A stretch of 31,687 nt of DNA from an uncultured Oscillospiraceae bacterium (GCA_910577365.1 CAJTMU010000025.1:1-31687), one strand, 5' to 3'. Shown: positions 21,482 to 30,285, counted from the stretch's first letter. Numbers and translations: made by a program. Notes: generated from the letters alone by a model not told the origin.

Positions 21482-23470
21482 TTGGGAAATACTCAGAACG
21501 GAATCAGGCAAAAGACGGGGTTTGCAAAGAAAATCATGCTTATGTCGGCGATACCAGTTGTTATTTTGGGCATTATTTTGTCAGTGTTTACTACCATTGA
21601 ATCCTATGCTATTCTTTCCAGAAAGTTTGCTGAAGAGGTGCTGGCACTGTCGTCATCATACGGAACGGCGGTTGAAAACCGCATATCACGACTTGAAGAA
21701 TCCTTCAATATTGTTGTTATGGATCCTGACGTTGTGGACGATACCCTGCCTATGGAAAGCCGCAAGGCATTGCTGGAAAAGGCTTCGGGAATGACAATGC
21801 TGAACGACTTCTCCATCGCTTATGCCAATGGCATGACGTATAATGATACGGATATTTCCTCAAGAGAATATTTTCAATACGCTATGCAGAATAAGGCGGA
21901 TTACATATCCAGCCCCGTGGTTAGACTTACAGATAATTCTATAACGATAATGATGGGCAGGTATTTCAGCAGCGGCGGTCAGGATTATCTCGCCTATGGC
22001 GGAATGGACGTTGATGTTTTCAACGACGTTATTCATGACGTTGATGATGGAATTGGCTCCATATGCTTTATTATTGATAAAAACGGACAAATAGTCTCAA
22101 CCAGCAGCGAGGACAAACTGCCGCTTATGACGGAGCTTTTCAATATGAAGTCGGACAAAAAGTTTGGTGAGATTTCAGGTATGCTGGATAAGTTTATGTC
22201 CGGAGAGAAGGGAACTACAAAGGGCGTTCTTGACGGAACGGAATATATTTATGGTTATGTTCCGATATCCTCCAACGAGGGCTGGACTATAATAGTTGGC
22301 ATGCCCACCAATTCCATAACGGCAAATATAGTGCGTACAGCAATAATTTCGGCGGTGCTGATGATAGTTTGTGTTCTCATAATTATACCGATAATCAGCG
22401 GCATGGTAAGGAGAATATGTGCTCCGATAAGCGAGGCTTCGGCAAGACTTCAGCTTTTCGCGCAGGGCAACGTTTCGGCTCCCGCGCCTAAATGCAATAC
22501 CAACGATGAAATACAGCAGATGACGGAGTCTATGGGAGATATGATAAGCACCATAGGAGGTTACATTCGTGATATCCACAGCGTTCTGTCGGCTATATCC
22601 GACGGTGACCTGACGGTAAAACCCACGGCGGATTTCCGCGGTGAATTCCTTGATATTAAAAACTCTTTGGATATGATACTGGATTCACTGAATCAGACCA
22701 TGAATGAAGTGGCGACCTCCGCGTCAGAGGTCAAGGACGGCGCCGTTCAGCTTGCGGACGGTTCTACAAATCTTTCTCAGGGAGCGATTCAGCAGGCTTC
22801 CGATATCGACAGAATAACCACTACCGTTTCCGATATTGCAACTAAAACCGAAGAGAACAACAGTAACGTAAAGAAAGCGCTTATGTCCTCCCAGTCGGCA
22901 AACGACAAGGCAAGGGACAGCCAGAAGTGTATGGACGACCTCATGCAGGCGATTTCTGAAATAGAGGAATCCTCCAGAGAAATTGGAAATATTATTGGTG
23001 TTATCAGCGACATCTCTTTCCAGACAAACATATTGTCGCTTAACGCTTCCATTGAAGCCGCGAGAGCTGGTGAAGCCGGCAAGGGCTTTGCGGTCGTTGC
23101 AAACGAGGTGGGCAATCTCGCCACAAAATCCTCCGAGGCTACGCAGCAGACGGGCGATCTTATAAGCAAATCCATATCCATGGTAAATAAGGGAGTTGAG
23201 CTTGCGCGCAAGACGGCGGCTTCCCTCGCGGGCATTGTTGAGGGGGTTGCCGAGGTTTCCGCGGCTATGAATGAGATTGCAGAAGCTTCCGAAACCCAGG
23301 CGGCGGCTGTCGAGGAAATTTCGGAGGGCATAAAGAGTGTCAATTCCGCTATTCACAACACAACAGCCACTGCTGAGCAGAGCGCGGCGGAAAGCGAGGA
23401 GTTGTCCGCATTGGCGCTGACACTCAGCAACGCAGTCTCCAGATTCAATTGCGTTAAAAATGATATATAA
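21482..23470 (+). CDS. Methyl-accepting chemotaxis protein, Cache-HAMP type
   Basis: A 662-residue membrane chemoreceptor. A first transmembrane helix spans about residues 18-40. The extracellular Cache-like sensor (about 41-275) has the segments SSREYFQYAMQNKADYISSP and GYVPISSNEGWTIIVGMP, as in dCache receptors. The second helix is about 281-308, then a HAMP region with a second HAMP-like repeat (about 360-415). The cytoplasmic signalling coiled coil follows; its tip is IGVISDISFQTNILSLNASIEAARAGEAGKGFAVVANEVGNLA, starting near residue 503. The start is TTG 21482, supported by AAAGGA at 21466-21471 and the proper membrane topology. It signals to CheA/CheW, not present here. The ligand is unknown. 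Confidence 0.96.
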   Translation: MGNTQNGIRQKTGFAKKIMLMSAIPVVILGIILSVFTTIESYAILSRKFAEEVLALSSSYGTAVENRISRLEESFNIVVMDPDVVDDTLPMESRKALLEKASGMTMLNDFSIAYANGMTYNDTDISSREYFQYAMQNKADYISSPVVRLTDNSITIMMGRYFSSGGQDYLAYGGMDVDVFNDVIHDVDDGIGSICFIIDKNGQIVSTSSEDKLPLMTELFNMKSDKKFGEISGMLDKFMSGEKGTTKGVLDGTEYIYGYVPISSNEGWTIIVGMPTNSITANIVRTAIISAVLMIVCVLIIIPIISGMVRRICAPISEASARLQLFAQGNVSAPAPKCNTNDEIQQMTESMGDMISTIGGYIRDIHSVLSAISDGDLTVKPTADFRGEFLDIKNSLDMILDSLNQTMNEVATSASEVKDGAVQLADGSTNLSQGAIQQASDIDRITTTVSDIATKTEENNSNVKKALMSSQSANDKARDSQKCMDDLMQAISEIEESSREIGNIIGVISDISFQTNILSLNASIEAARAGEAGKGFAVVANEVGNLATKSSEATQQTGDLISKSISMVNKGVELARKTAASLAGIVEGVAEVSAAMNEIAEASETQAAAVEEISEGIKSVNSAIHNTTATAEQSAAESEELSALALTLSNAVSRFNCVKNDI

Positions 23471-23477
23471 CGTTTTG

Positions 23478-23503
23478 GGAGCAGCTCTGCGAGGGGCTGC
23501 TCC
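23478..23503 (+). terminator. Terminator of the chemoreceptor gene
   Basis: GGAGCAGC (23478-23485) pairs with GCTGCTCC (23496-23503). The downstream tract TCAATTT is weak. In the 320-base gap that follows there is also a perfect TTCCGC-TTC-GCGGAA hairpin at 23576-23590 but no gene. Confidence 0.75.
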
Positions 23504-23692
23504 TCAATTTGTATATAAAGTGTTAATCTAAGCTTATTATTTTGAAATTTTCTGCGATACGTCTGATTTGGATTATTCCGCTTCGCGGAACGAATTGTGT
23601 CAGGCTTTCACGAAAAATTTTCTGAGTTATCATTTCAGGAGCCTCTCTATTAAAGCGGCTTCTTTTCATTACACTATTTGGTATACAAGCCC

Positions 23693-23721
23693 TTGACAAT
23701 TTGCAGATAATGTTATATAAT
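23693..23721 (+). promoter_or_regulatory. Consensus promoter of the aconitase operon
   Basis: TTGACA (23693-23698), a 17-base spacer and TATAAT (23716-23721), perfect consensus. The leader contains a 7-bp hairpin, TGCACTT (23736-23742) with AAGTGCA (23750-23756), ahead of the AAAGGAG site. Confidence 0.93.
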
Positions 23722-23789
23722 AAATAGTGTACGTGTGCACTTTGAAGATAAGTGCATCTATGAAAGTCAAATTTAAAAGGAGCGTTAAA

Positions 23790-25721
23790 ATGGGACTTAC
23801 ACTAACCGAGAAAATAATAAAAGAACATATCATCGACGGAGAGATGATAAAAGGAACAGAGATCGGGCTGAGGATTGATCAGACCCTGACGCAGGACGCG
23901 ACGGGAACGATGGCGTATCTTCAGTTTGAGGCTATGGGCGTGGATAGGGTAAAGACCGAACGCTCAGTAGCATACATAGATCATAACACGCTGCAAAGCG
24001 GTTTTGAAAACGCAGACGACCACCGCTTTATAGGCTCTGTTGCCAAGAAGCACGGGATATGGTTCTCGCGCCCCGGCAACGGCATATGCCATCAGATACA
24101 TCTGGAGCGCTTCGGAAAGCCCGGTAAAACGCTTATCGGTTCGGACAGCCATACCCCCACAGGCGGCGGAATAGGAATGCTGGCGATGGGTGCGGGCGGT
24201 CTGGACGTCGCGGTGGCAATGGGCGGCGGCGCTTATTATATAACAATGCCAAAGGTGGTTAAAATCAACCTTACCGGAAAGCTGAACGCCTGGGTATCCG
24301 CAAAAGACGTTATTCTTGAGGTGCTGCGTATTCTGTCCGTTAAGGGCGGAGTGGGAAAGGTTATGGAGTACTGCGGTGAGGGCGTAAAGAATCTCTCTGT
24401 TCCCGAGCGTGCCACCATCACCAATATGGGCGCCGAACTGGGCGCTACCACCTCGATTTTCCCCTCCGACGAGACCACTCTGCGCTTCCTGAAAGCACAG
24501 GGCAGGGAAGAGGATTATGTTGAGCTTTCCGCTGACCCCGACGCGGTTTACGACGAGGAGGTCAATATCGACCTGTCTAAGCTTGTTCCGCTTGCGGCTT
24601 GCCCTCATTCTCCCGATAACGTCAAGACTGTCAAGGAGATAGGCGCTATAAAGATAGACCAGGTCTGCATAGGCAGCTGCACCAATTCTTCATTGCAGGA
24701 TCTGCTAAAGGTAGCCCACATACTTAAAGGCAAGACGGTTCACCCCGACGTTTCGCTGGCGATAGCCCCCGGCTCGAAGCAGGTGTTCAATATGCTGGCG
24801 GACAACGGTGCGCTGTCTGTACTGATAGACGCGGGCGCGAGAATACTTGAAAGCGCGTGCGGTCCTTGTATCGGCATGGGGCAGTCGCCCAACTCGAAGG
24901 GTATCTCCCTGCGTACTTTCAACCGCAATTTTGAGGGAAGAAGCGGCACAAAGGATGGTCAGATATACCTCGTATCTCCCGAAACCGCGGCTATTTCCGC
25001 GATAACCGGTGTATTTACCGACCCGAGAACAGTCGGTGAAATGCCGCCTTATGTAATGCCCGAGAAATTCCTGATAAACGACAATATGATAGTACCGCCC
25101 GCTTCACCCGAGGAGGCTCCCAAGGTTGAGGTGCTGCGCGGTCCGAATATCAAGCCGTTCCCCGTGAACAAGCCGCTTGCGGAGAGCATTGAAAGCGGAG
25201 TTACGCTTAAGGTCGGGGATAATATCACCACCGACCACATAATGCCCGCGGGCGCGAAGATACTCCCGCTGCGCTCGAATATCCCCGCTATTTCGGAGCA
25301 CTGCTTCGCGGTGTGCGATGAAACGTTCCCCAAGCGCGCTAAAGAAGCGGGAACAAGCATAATTGTCGGCGGCGTGAATTACGGTCAGGGCTCGTCGAGA
25401 GAGCACGCGGCGCTTGCTCCTTTGTACCTTGGAGTTAAGGCTATCATCTGCAAGAGCTTCGCGAGGATTCACCGCCAGAATCTTATCAACAACGGCATTC
25501 TTCCGTTGGAGTTCGTGAACGAAGCCGATTACGATAAAATCGAGCAGGGCGATAAACTGGTTATCGCGAATATCCGCAATATTGTGGAGAGCGGCGGAAA
25601 GATAGTTGTCGAGAACAAGTCCAAGGGCTTCTCATTTGAAGTAAAATGTGAGCTTTCCGGGCGCGGCAAGGGTATGATTCTTGCGGGCGGACTGCTGAAC
25701 TTTACTAAGGAAAGAGGCTGA
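23790..25721 (+). CDS. acn: Aconitate hydratase
   Basis: A 643-residue aconitase that interconverts citrate and isocitrate using a [4Fe-4S] cluster. The three cluster Cys are readable: Cys297 in IGSCTNSS, then Cys357 and Cys360 in ESACGPCIGMG. GSDSHTPTGGGIGMLAMG (about residues 109-126) and the swivel-domain GGVNYGQGSSREHAAL (about residues 528-543) are the other hallmarks. The size fits the shorter, mitochondrial-type/homoaconitase-like aconitases rather than the 900-residue AcnA. ATG 23790 is set by AAAGGAG at 23776-23782; the frame stays open upstream into the leader. It is followed at one base by a small unknown gene and then by icd. Confidence 0.98.
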   Translation: MGLTLTEKIIKEHIIDGEMIKGTEIGLRIDQTLTQDATGTMAYLQFEAMGVDRVKTERSVAYIDHNTLQSGFENADDHRFIGSVAKKHGIWFSRPGNGICHQIHLERFGKPGKTLIGSDSHTPTGGGIGMLAMGAGGLDVAVAMGGGAYYITMPKVVKINLTGKLNAWVSAKDVILEVLRILSVKGGVGKVMEYCGEGVKNLSVPERATITNMGAELGATTSIFPSDETTLRFLKAQGREEDYVELSADPDAVYDEEVNIDLSKLVPLAACPHSPDNVKTVKEIGAIKIDQVCIGSCTNSSLQDLLKVAHILKGKTVHPDVSLAIAPGSKQVFNMLADNGALSVLIDAGARILESACGPCIGMGQSPNSKGISLRTFNRNFEGRSGTKDGQIYLVSPETAAISAITGVFTDPRTVGEMPPYVMPEKFLINDNMIVPPASPEEAPKVEVLRGPNIKPFPVNKPLAESIESGVTLKVGDNITTDHIMPAGAKILPLRSNIPAISEHCFAVCDETFPKRAKEAGTSIIVGGVNYGQGSSREHAALAPLYLGVKAIICKSFARIHRQNLINNGILPLEFVNEADYDKIEQGDKLVIANIRNIVESGGKIVVENKSKGFSFEVKCELSGRGKGMILAGGLLNFTKERG

Positions 25722-25722
25722 T

Positions 25723-26292
25723 ATGGGGTTTTTAGACCGGTTTTTCGGCGGTTCGCGCTCTGCGGAAAATGTCAAGGATAAACAATTCGAAAAAAATGAT
25801 TTCTCAGTAATTCTTGAAATAGCGGAGCTGATTTCCTCAAACAATAAAGCCGTTTCGGACAGGCTTAAATTTTGTGTGGAAAGACCCGAAGAGTATTTTT
25901 CGGAGTGCTCCGAAAGGTATACGGAACGCGGAATAGATGTTAATAATCGCGAAAAGAATACCCTTTACTGGATAGGAATGGTCGACGAGCTTGCGGAGCA
26001 GGGGTTTCTGTTCAGCGTTGATTGGAAATGCGAGCTTGAGGATTTCCTGTGGGCTATGGAGCAGATAAAAACTTATCCGCTGATTTCTGACGAAATTTCT
26101 TCGATAACTTTTGATGAGAACTGCGATATATTAGAGTGGGGCAGACGGGTAAACGAAGCGGTCGGTAAAGCGCGGCTATGCTGGGTCGATATTGACAGCG
26201 ACAGCTATGAGCTGATCATAGTTACCACCGAGGCTCTGGAGAAAATCGCATCGCTTGCCCCTAAAACAGGGTATTCTGTAAAAGCTTTTTAA
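25723..26292 (+). CDS. Hypothetical protein, DUF6630-like
   Basis: A 189-residue soluble acidic protein starting one base after the aconitase stop, so almost certainly co-translated. The N terminus MGFLDRFFGG could form a short amphipathic helix. The middle segment YWIGMVDELAEQGFLFSVDWKCELEDFLWAM, split over residues 86-116, with Asp-Trp-Lys and Glu-Asp-x-x-Trp, recalls the DUF6630 family; I hold this loosely. No catalytic motif is apparent. Its place between two TCA-cycle genes may mean a role in the pathway or simple co-transcription. Confidence 0.8.
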   Translation: MGFLDRFFGGSRSAENVKDKQFEKNDFSVILEIAELISSNNKAVSDRLKFCVERPEEYFSECSERYTERGIDVNNREKNTLYWIGMVDELAEQGFLFSVDWKCELEDFLWAMEQIKTYPLISDEISSITFDENCDILEWGRRVNEAVGKARLCWVDIDSDSYELIIVTTEALEKIASLAPKTGYSVKAF

Positions 26293-26328
26293 TACAAGCT
26301 TAAGAAGCTTTAAGAAATGAGGTAAAAT

Positions 26329-26652
26329 ATGGGATTATTCGACAAGAAAAATCAGCAGCCGCAAGAGCGCAACGCGATAAATGACGGTGAGCTGAAAATG
26401 CAGCTTGCGGACACCGCGTTATCGCTGCTGGTACAGGGCGAGGACTATGAGGAGCTTGCCGACACCAAGTGCGTGTTCGGGTATCTGTTTGAGATCGAGG
26501 GACATGGGCTTGAAGCGCTGTACAAGATTATTACCGACAAGACCACGGCGTATTTTGCTGCACAGGGCGACAAGCTCATGCGGCTTGATTTCAACGATGA
26601 ACTGTTTCAGACCACGGTCGACGGTTTTATGGATATTCATGGAGATAAATAA
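26329..26652 (+). CDS. Small hypothetical protein, 107 aa
   Basis: I do not recognise this protein. It starts MGLFDKKNQQPQ, echoing the MGFLDRFF of the previous gene, and continues with an acidic, helical body (DTALSLLVQGEDYEELADTK and GLEALYKIITDKTTAYFAA) without Cys pairs, membrane segments or a signal. ATG 26329 has GAGG about 9 bases upstream. It ends 14 bases before icd. The short spacings on both sides place it in the acn-icd transcript. Confidence 0.78.
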   Translation: MGLFDKKNQQPQERNAINDGELKMQLADTALSLLVQGEDYEELADTKCVFGYLFEIEGHGLEALYKIITDKTTAYFAAQGDKLMRLDFNDELFQTTVDGFMDIHGDK

Positions 26653-26666
26653 CGGAGGATAAATTT

Positions 26667-27881
26667 ATGGCAAAAATACAGATGACTACCCCCATCGTGG
26701 AGATGGACGGCGACGAGATGACCAGAATTATCTGGAAATGGATAAAGGACATATTGATTTGTCCCTATATCGACCTTAAGTCGGATTATTATGATCTGGG
26801 GCTTGTGCATAGAAACGAAACGAACGACCAAGTAACGATCGATTCCGCAAACGCCACAAAGAAGTACGGCGTGGCGGTAAAGTGCGCGACGATAACTCCC
26901 AACGCACAGCGTGTTGAGGAATACAAGCTCAAGGAGATGTGGAAATCCCCGAACGGCACTATCCGCGCTATTCTTGACGGAACGGTGTTCAGAAAGCCTA
27001 TTCTGGTAAAGGGCATAGTTCCTTATATTCCCACATGGACAAAGCCGATAACCATAGCACGTCACGCCTACGGAGATATATACAAGAACACCGAAATGAA
27101 AGTGCCGCAGGGCAGCAAGGCGGAGCTTGTGGTTACCGGTGCTGACGGCAAGGAGACCCGTGCGCTTATTCACGACTTCAATAACAGCGACGGTATAATT
27201 CAGGGCGTTCACAATCTTGACAATTCCATTTCAAGCTTTGCGAGAGCCTGCTTTAATTATGCTCTCGACGCTAAAGAAGATTTGTGGTTCGCTTCCAAGG
27301 ACACCATATCCAAGACCTACGACCACCGCTTCAAGGATATTTTTGCGGATATATATGAGAGCGAGTATAAGACAAAATTCGAGGCAGCGGGAATTGAGTA
27401 TTTCTATACCCTTATTGACGACGTTATCGCAAGAGTGGTGCGTTCCGAGGGCGGCTTTATCTGGGCTTGCAAGAATTACGACGGCGACGTTATGTCGGAT
27501 ATGCTGGCGACCGCGTTCGGTTCGCTCGGTCTGATGACGAGCGTGCTCGTATCTCCCGACGGAGTGTATGAGTATGAGGCAGCACACGGCACGGTGACCC
27601 GTCACTATTACAACTATCTTAAGGGTGAAACCACCTCTACCAACCCCATAGCGACGATTTTCGCGTGGAGCGGAGCGCTGCGCAAGCGCGGCGAGCTGGA
27701 CAATATCCCAGCGCTGTGCGATTACGCCGACAAGCTTGAAAAGGCATCCATAATGACCATGGAGGACGGCGTTATGGATAAAAATCTCGCGGCAATGTCA
27801 AAGCTTGAAAACAAAACGCCTGTTGACACGGAGACTTTCCTCAAGGAAATAAACAACAGGCTTGCGGAGCTTATGAAGTAA
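26667..27881 (+). CDS. icd: NADP-dependent isocitrate dehydrogenase, eukaryote-type
   Basis: A 404-residue isocitrate dehydrogenase of the subfamily that includes the human cytosolic enzyme. It oxidises isocitrate to 2-oxoglutarate and CO2. The N-terminal TPIVEMDGDEMTRIIW, the substrate loop SPNGTIRAILDGTVFRKPI, split over residues 94-112, the metal-binding NYDGDVMSDMLA and the cofactor motif AAHGTVTRHYY are all typical. Arg and His in TRH are the residues that choose NADP over NAD in this subfamily. GGAGG lies about 10 bases ahead of ATG 26667. With aconitase upstream and citrate synthase nearby it completes the route to 2-oxoglutarate, presumably for glutamate synthesis. Confidence 0.97.
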   Translation: MAKIQMTTPIVEMDGDEMTRIIWKWIKDILICPYIDLKSDYYDLGLVHRNETNDQVTIDSANATKKYGVAVKCATITPNAQRVEEYKLKEMWKSPNGTIRAILDGTVFRKPILVKGIVPYIPTWTKPITIARHAYGDIYKNTEMKVPQGSKAELVVTGADGKETRALIHDFNNSDGIIQGVHNLDNSISSFARACFNYALDAKEDLWFASKDTISKTYDHRFKDIFADIYESEYKTKFEAAGIEYFYTLIDDVIARVVRSEGGFIWACKNYDGDVMSDMLATAFGSLGLMTSVLVSPDGVYEYEAAHGTVTRHYYNYLKGETTSTNPIATIFAWSGALRKRGELDNIPALCDYADKLEKASIMTMEDGVMDKNLAAMSKLENKTPVDTETFLKEINNRLAELMK

Positions 27882-27891
27882 AGAAAATGCT

Positions 27892-27962
27892 GATTAAAAC
27901 ACAATCGCACTGTTAAAACAGAGTAATTTACAGGGCTGATTGTGCTATGCTTTGCTTTAATC
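27892..27962. repeat. Nested inverted repeats between icd and rex
   Basis: GATTAAA (27892-27898) and CACAATC (27900-27906) are repeated in inverted form as GATTGTG (27938-27944) and TTTAATC (27956-27962). The RNA could form a long two-part stem with an 11-base bulge, or the halves may be protein sites. No terminator with a T run is seen between icd and rex. Confidence 0.45.
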
Positions 27963-28003
27963 GGCGAATACTAAATCATCAAAATTTTAAGGTGTTACGG
28001 TTT

Positions 28004-28660
28004 ATGCAACAGAAAAGCAATATCTCAAATTCGGTAATTCGCAGACTGCCGCGTTATTATCGCTTTCTCGGAGAGCTTTTAAAGACGGGTATTACAAAGA
28101 TATCTTCACGTGAGCTTTCCGAAAAAATGCGGCTTACCGCGTCGCAGATACGTCAGGATTTAAATTGCTTCGGCGGCTTCGGGCAGCAGGGCTACGGTTA
28201 TAATGTGGCGGAGCTTCGCAGGGAGATAGCGCATATCCTCGGTCTGGACAATATGCGTAAAATAATATTGATAGGCGCTGGAAACCTCGGCCGCGCAATA
28301 ACCATGCATGTTGATTTCCAGAAATACGGCTATGAGCTTATCGGTATATTTGACAGCAACATTGCCATGGAGGGCATCGAGATCGCCGGCATATCCATAC
28401 AGCATACCAACCGCCTTAAGAGCTTTTGCGAGGAAAATCTGCCTCAGATGGCGGTGCTGTGCATTCCGCGCACAGGCGCGAAAGAAGCGGTGATGTCTTT
28501 AATGTCGTATGGGATAAAGGCGTTCTGGAATTTCTCGCATTACGATATAAATTTTGATTTTCCCGACGCAGACGTGGAAAATGTACATCTCACCGACAGC
28601 CTTATGACACTGTCATATACCGCTAAAAATCATGCTGAGAGGGATTTGGAGGACGAATAG
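28004..28660 (+). CDS. rex: Redox-sensing transcriptional repressor Rex
   Basis: A 218-residue Rex protein, which represses fermentation and respiration genes until NADH rises. The N-terminal winged helix (residues 6-75) has SNSVIRRLPRYYRFL, SSRELSEKMRLTASQIRQDL and FGGFGQQGYGYNV. The Rossmann domain follows with IILIGAGNLGRAI (about residues 87-99) and DSNIAMEG, and the C terminus has the domain-swapped dimer helix. ATG 28004 with AAGGTG at 27989-27994 gives the usual family N terminus; an in-frame ATG at 27947 has no ribosome site. I looked for the TTGTTAA/TTAACAA style Rex box near the acn and citrate synthase promoters and saw no convincing copy. Confidence 0.97.
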   Translation: MQQKSNISNSVIRRLPRYYRFLGELLKTGITKISSRELSEKMRLTASQIRQDLNCFGGFGQQGYGYNVAELRREIAHILGLDNMRKIILIGAGNLGRAITMHVDFQKYGYELIGIFDSNIAMEGIEIAGISIQHTNRLKSFCEENLPQMAVLCIPRTGAKEAVMSLMSYGIKAFWNFSHYDINFDFPDADVENVHLTDSLMTLSYTAKNHAERDLEDE

Positions 28661-28715
28661 AGTACGCTGTGTGACTACATGATTTTTTGTTTGCCGAACG
28701 GATTTTGTGAAACTG

Positions 28716-28746
28716 AGTACCCGAGAGATTTCTTGGGTACTTTTTT
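28716..28746 (+). terminator. Terminator of rex
   Basis: AGTACCCGAGA (28716-28726) pairs with TCTTGGGTACT (28731-28741), 11 pairs with one G-T, loop GATT, followed by TTTTTT to 28746. Confidence 0.93.
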
Positions 28747-28791
28747 AAGGTCATGTTTACATTAACTGCGGTTATGCCTGCATAAGGCATA

Positions 28792-29049
28792 GTGTCAATA
28801 GGACTTGCGTCGGTCGGCGTTTTATCGATAGGCATCGTTTCGGCGGGCGTCCTCACTCTCGCTGTTGCCTTGACGGCGGCGGTAGGCGTTGCCGCCAGCG
28901 GACTTGCCGCGGGAATATTTGCCTGCGGCGGCTGTGCTGCGAGTGTTTTCGCGCTTGGCGGTGCAGCAGCTGGAAAATACGCTTTCGGCGGCGCAGCTGT
29001 TGGTGGTATGGCTTCAAGAATTATAGCGGTTGCGCGGATGGAGAGATAG
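28792..29049 (+). CDS. Small hydrophobic Gly/Ala-repeat protein or remnant
   Basis: An 85-residue frame opening with GTG 28792 behind a weak AAGG. The product is almost entirely Gly, Ala, Val, Ile and Ser with roughly five-residue periodicity (SVGVLSIGIVSAGVL, then ALGGAAAGKYAFGGAAVGG) and a short basic end. This looks like the C-terminal part of hydrophobic pentapeptide-like repeat proteins, some of which are several hundred residues long. With no good start and a rex terminator just upstream, it may be a 5'-truncated remnant. Codon use resembles the neighbours, which favours past or present coding. The stretch from 28747 to 29173 holds nothing else that I can support. Confidence 0.45.
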   Translation: MSIGLASVGVLSIGIVSAGVLTLAVALTAAVGVAASGLAAGIFACGGCAASVFALGGAAAGKYAFGGAAVGGMASRIIAVARMER

Positions 29050-29173
29050 CGATGAATTTCCCCGTTGCCGCTGAAGAACTTAAAGCGGTCATCAATACAA
29101 GACTTCCTGAATCTCCGAAATTTATTGTTGACTTTTCGCCGCTATGGCGGATAAGCTTAGCAAATAGGCGCGG

Positions 29174-29218
29174 AAAATCCCCGCAAATCTCTAAAATATG
29201 TGATCTGCGGGATTTTTT
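29174..29218. terminator. Bidirectional terminator next to the SpoIID-like gene
   Basis: AAAATCCCCGCA (29174-29185) pairs with TGCGGGATTTT (from 29206), 11 pairs with one bulged C and a 20-base loop. T-rich on both strands; it abuts the minus-strand stop at 29217. Confidence 0.75.
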
Positions 29219-30179
29219 ATTCCCATTCGTCAATTCCGAAATAAAAATACTTGAGGATATCCTCAGCTTTTTCACCCCGAAGCGCCAGCTCGTTGGCGTA
29301 ATTCAGGCTCATGCCGAGATTGTCACCGTACCCGCGGCAGTAAAATCTGAACCTGTCCTCGGAATATTCGACGGTTATCGCAGCACTTCTTAAATCCAGA
29401 GCGTTTCTTAATTCCGCTCCCGAAATCTCGCAGCCGCCGAATGTAATGGAGCTGAGCGTGCCGCTGTCGAAATAATGTGCGTCGCTGAACCATGACGAGC
29501 AGTCGGCAGTCAGAGTTGGCTTGCACAGCGTATAAAGTGCAGTGTAGACACTTTGCTCCGTAAAGGAGGAAACGCTGCCGTAACCCTTACATTCCGCGTC
29601 AAGCTCCGTCGGTACGGAAACAAGGTAGGGGTATCCGTCTCCGAGTACATCCGCGGCGTTGTCGGTGCAGCCTGAGGATATTTCACATACGGCGGCATAG
29701 ATCGGTTCGCCGTTATATGTCAGCGTCGGGGCGCATTCCACGGCCTCCGACAGCTTTGAGATATATTTTTCATAATCGTCGCCGTATAGCTGTTTCGCTT
29801 CATTAATCGGTATATAGGGAAGTCCTGTCAGCTTGTCGGAAAAATCAGCGCCGCTGTGGCTGAAGCCGCTTCTGTTTGTTCTGTAATATTCCGCTGTGGA
29901 GCTTACGCATGCGGCAGCGGCTCTAAGCGCTTCTCTCTCGCATTTCGGAGATATCAGACCCGCAAGGCAGCCTACAATGTAGTCACTGCGGCTAACGGCA
30001 ACGATTCGCCCTTTATCTTCAAGCAGTACGGTGACATACTCCTCAGGAGCGCTCTCGAGGATTTCTTCCTGCTCGGCGGGCTTTCTTAAAATCAGCACCG
30101 CCGCAAAAACTCCCGCCAGAATAAGCAGTGCCGCCGCAGAAACTATTGGCAGCTTGTTCATACGCTTTAATACGCTCAC
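29217..30179 (-). CDS. SpoIID-family protein lacking the catalytic glutamate
   Basis: A 320-residue membrane-anchored protein of the SpoIID/LytB family; true SpoIID is a lytic transglycosylase needed for engulfment in sporulation. A signal anchor spans residues 11-31. The SpoIID domain begins at SDYIVGCLAG (about 65-74) and ends with FRFYCRGYGDNLGMSLNYANELA and EDILKYFYFG, the usual C-terminal hallmark. Family members read Y-x-x-GV-x-x-x-E; here the Glu position is Leu75. The zinc/substrate region HSTSGGRTE reads CEISSGCTD, and the GWGHGVGMSQ block reads GYGDNLGMSL. The start is GTG 30179, with AAAGGAG 12 bases upstream. It is probably a non-catalytic paralogue or a strongly diverged enzyme. 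Confidence 0.85.
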   Translation of the reverse strand: MSVLKRMNKLPIVSAAALLILAGVFAAVLILRKPAEQEEILESAPEEYVTVLLEDKGRIVAVSRSDYIVGCLAGLISPKCEREALRAAAACVSSTAEYYRTNRSGFSHSGADFSDKLTGLPYIPINEAKQLYGDDYEKYISKLSEAVECAPTLTYNGEPIYAAVCEISSGCTDNAADVLGDGYPYLVSVPTELDAECKGYGSVSSFTEQSVYTALYTLCKPTLTADCSSWFSDAHYFDSGTLSSITFGGCEISGAELRNALDLRSAAITVEYSEDRFRFYCRGYGDNLGMSLNYANELALRGEKAEDILKYFYFGIDEWE

Positions 30180-30285
30180 GAGGGAGCATTACTCCTTTCT
30201 GATTAAAGTTATCGGACTATAAATATTTCGCATTTGAGAATTTTGCAATTTTTTTATTGTTTCTATTCATTTTTTCTTTTTTCTA

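Noticed and set aside
23576..23610. Possible third copy of the dispersed repeat (TTCCGC hairpin and nearby GTGTCAG)
   Set aside because: Only short words are shared, and order and spacing do not match the other two copies.
23470..23790. Search for a consensus Rex or CcpC operator ahead of aconitase
   Set aside because: TTGGTATACAAG before the -35 is only partly symmetrical and no known box was matched convincingly.
29052..29393. 113-codon plus-strand frame after the hydrophobic ORF
   Set aside because: It runs through the bidirectional terminator and then antisense to the SpoIID-like gene, with no family resemblance and no good ribosome site.
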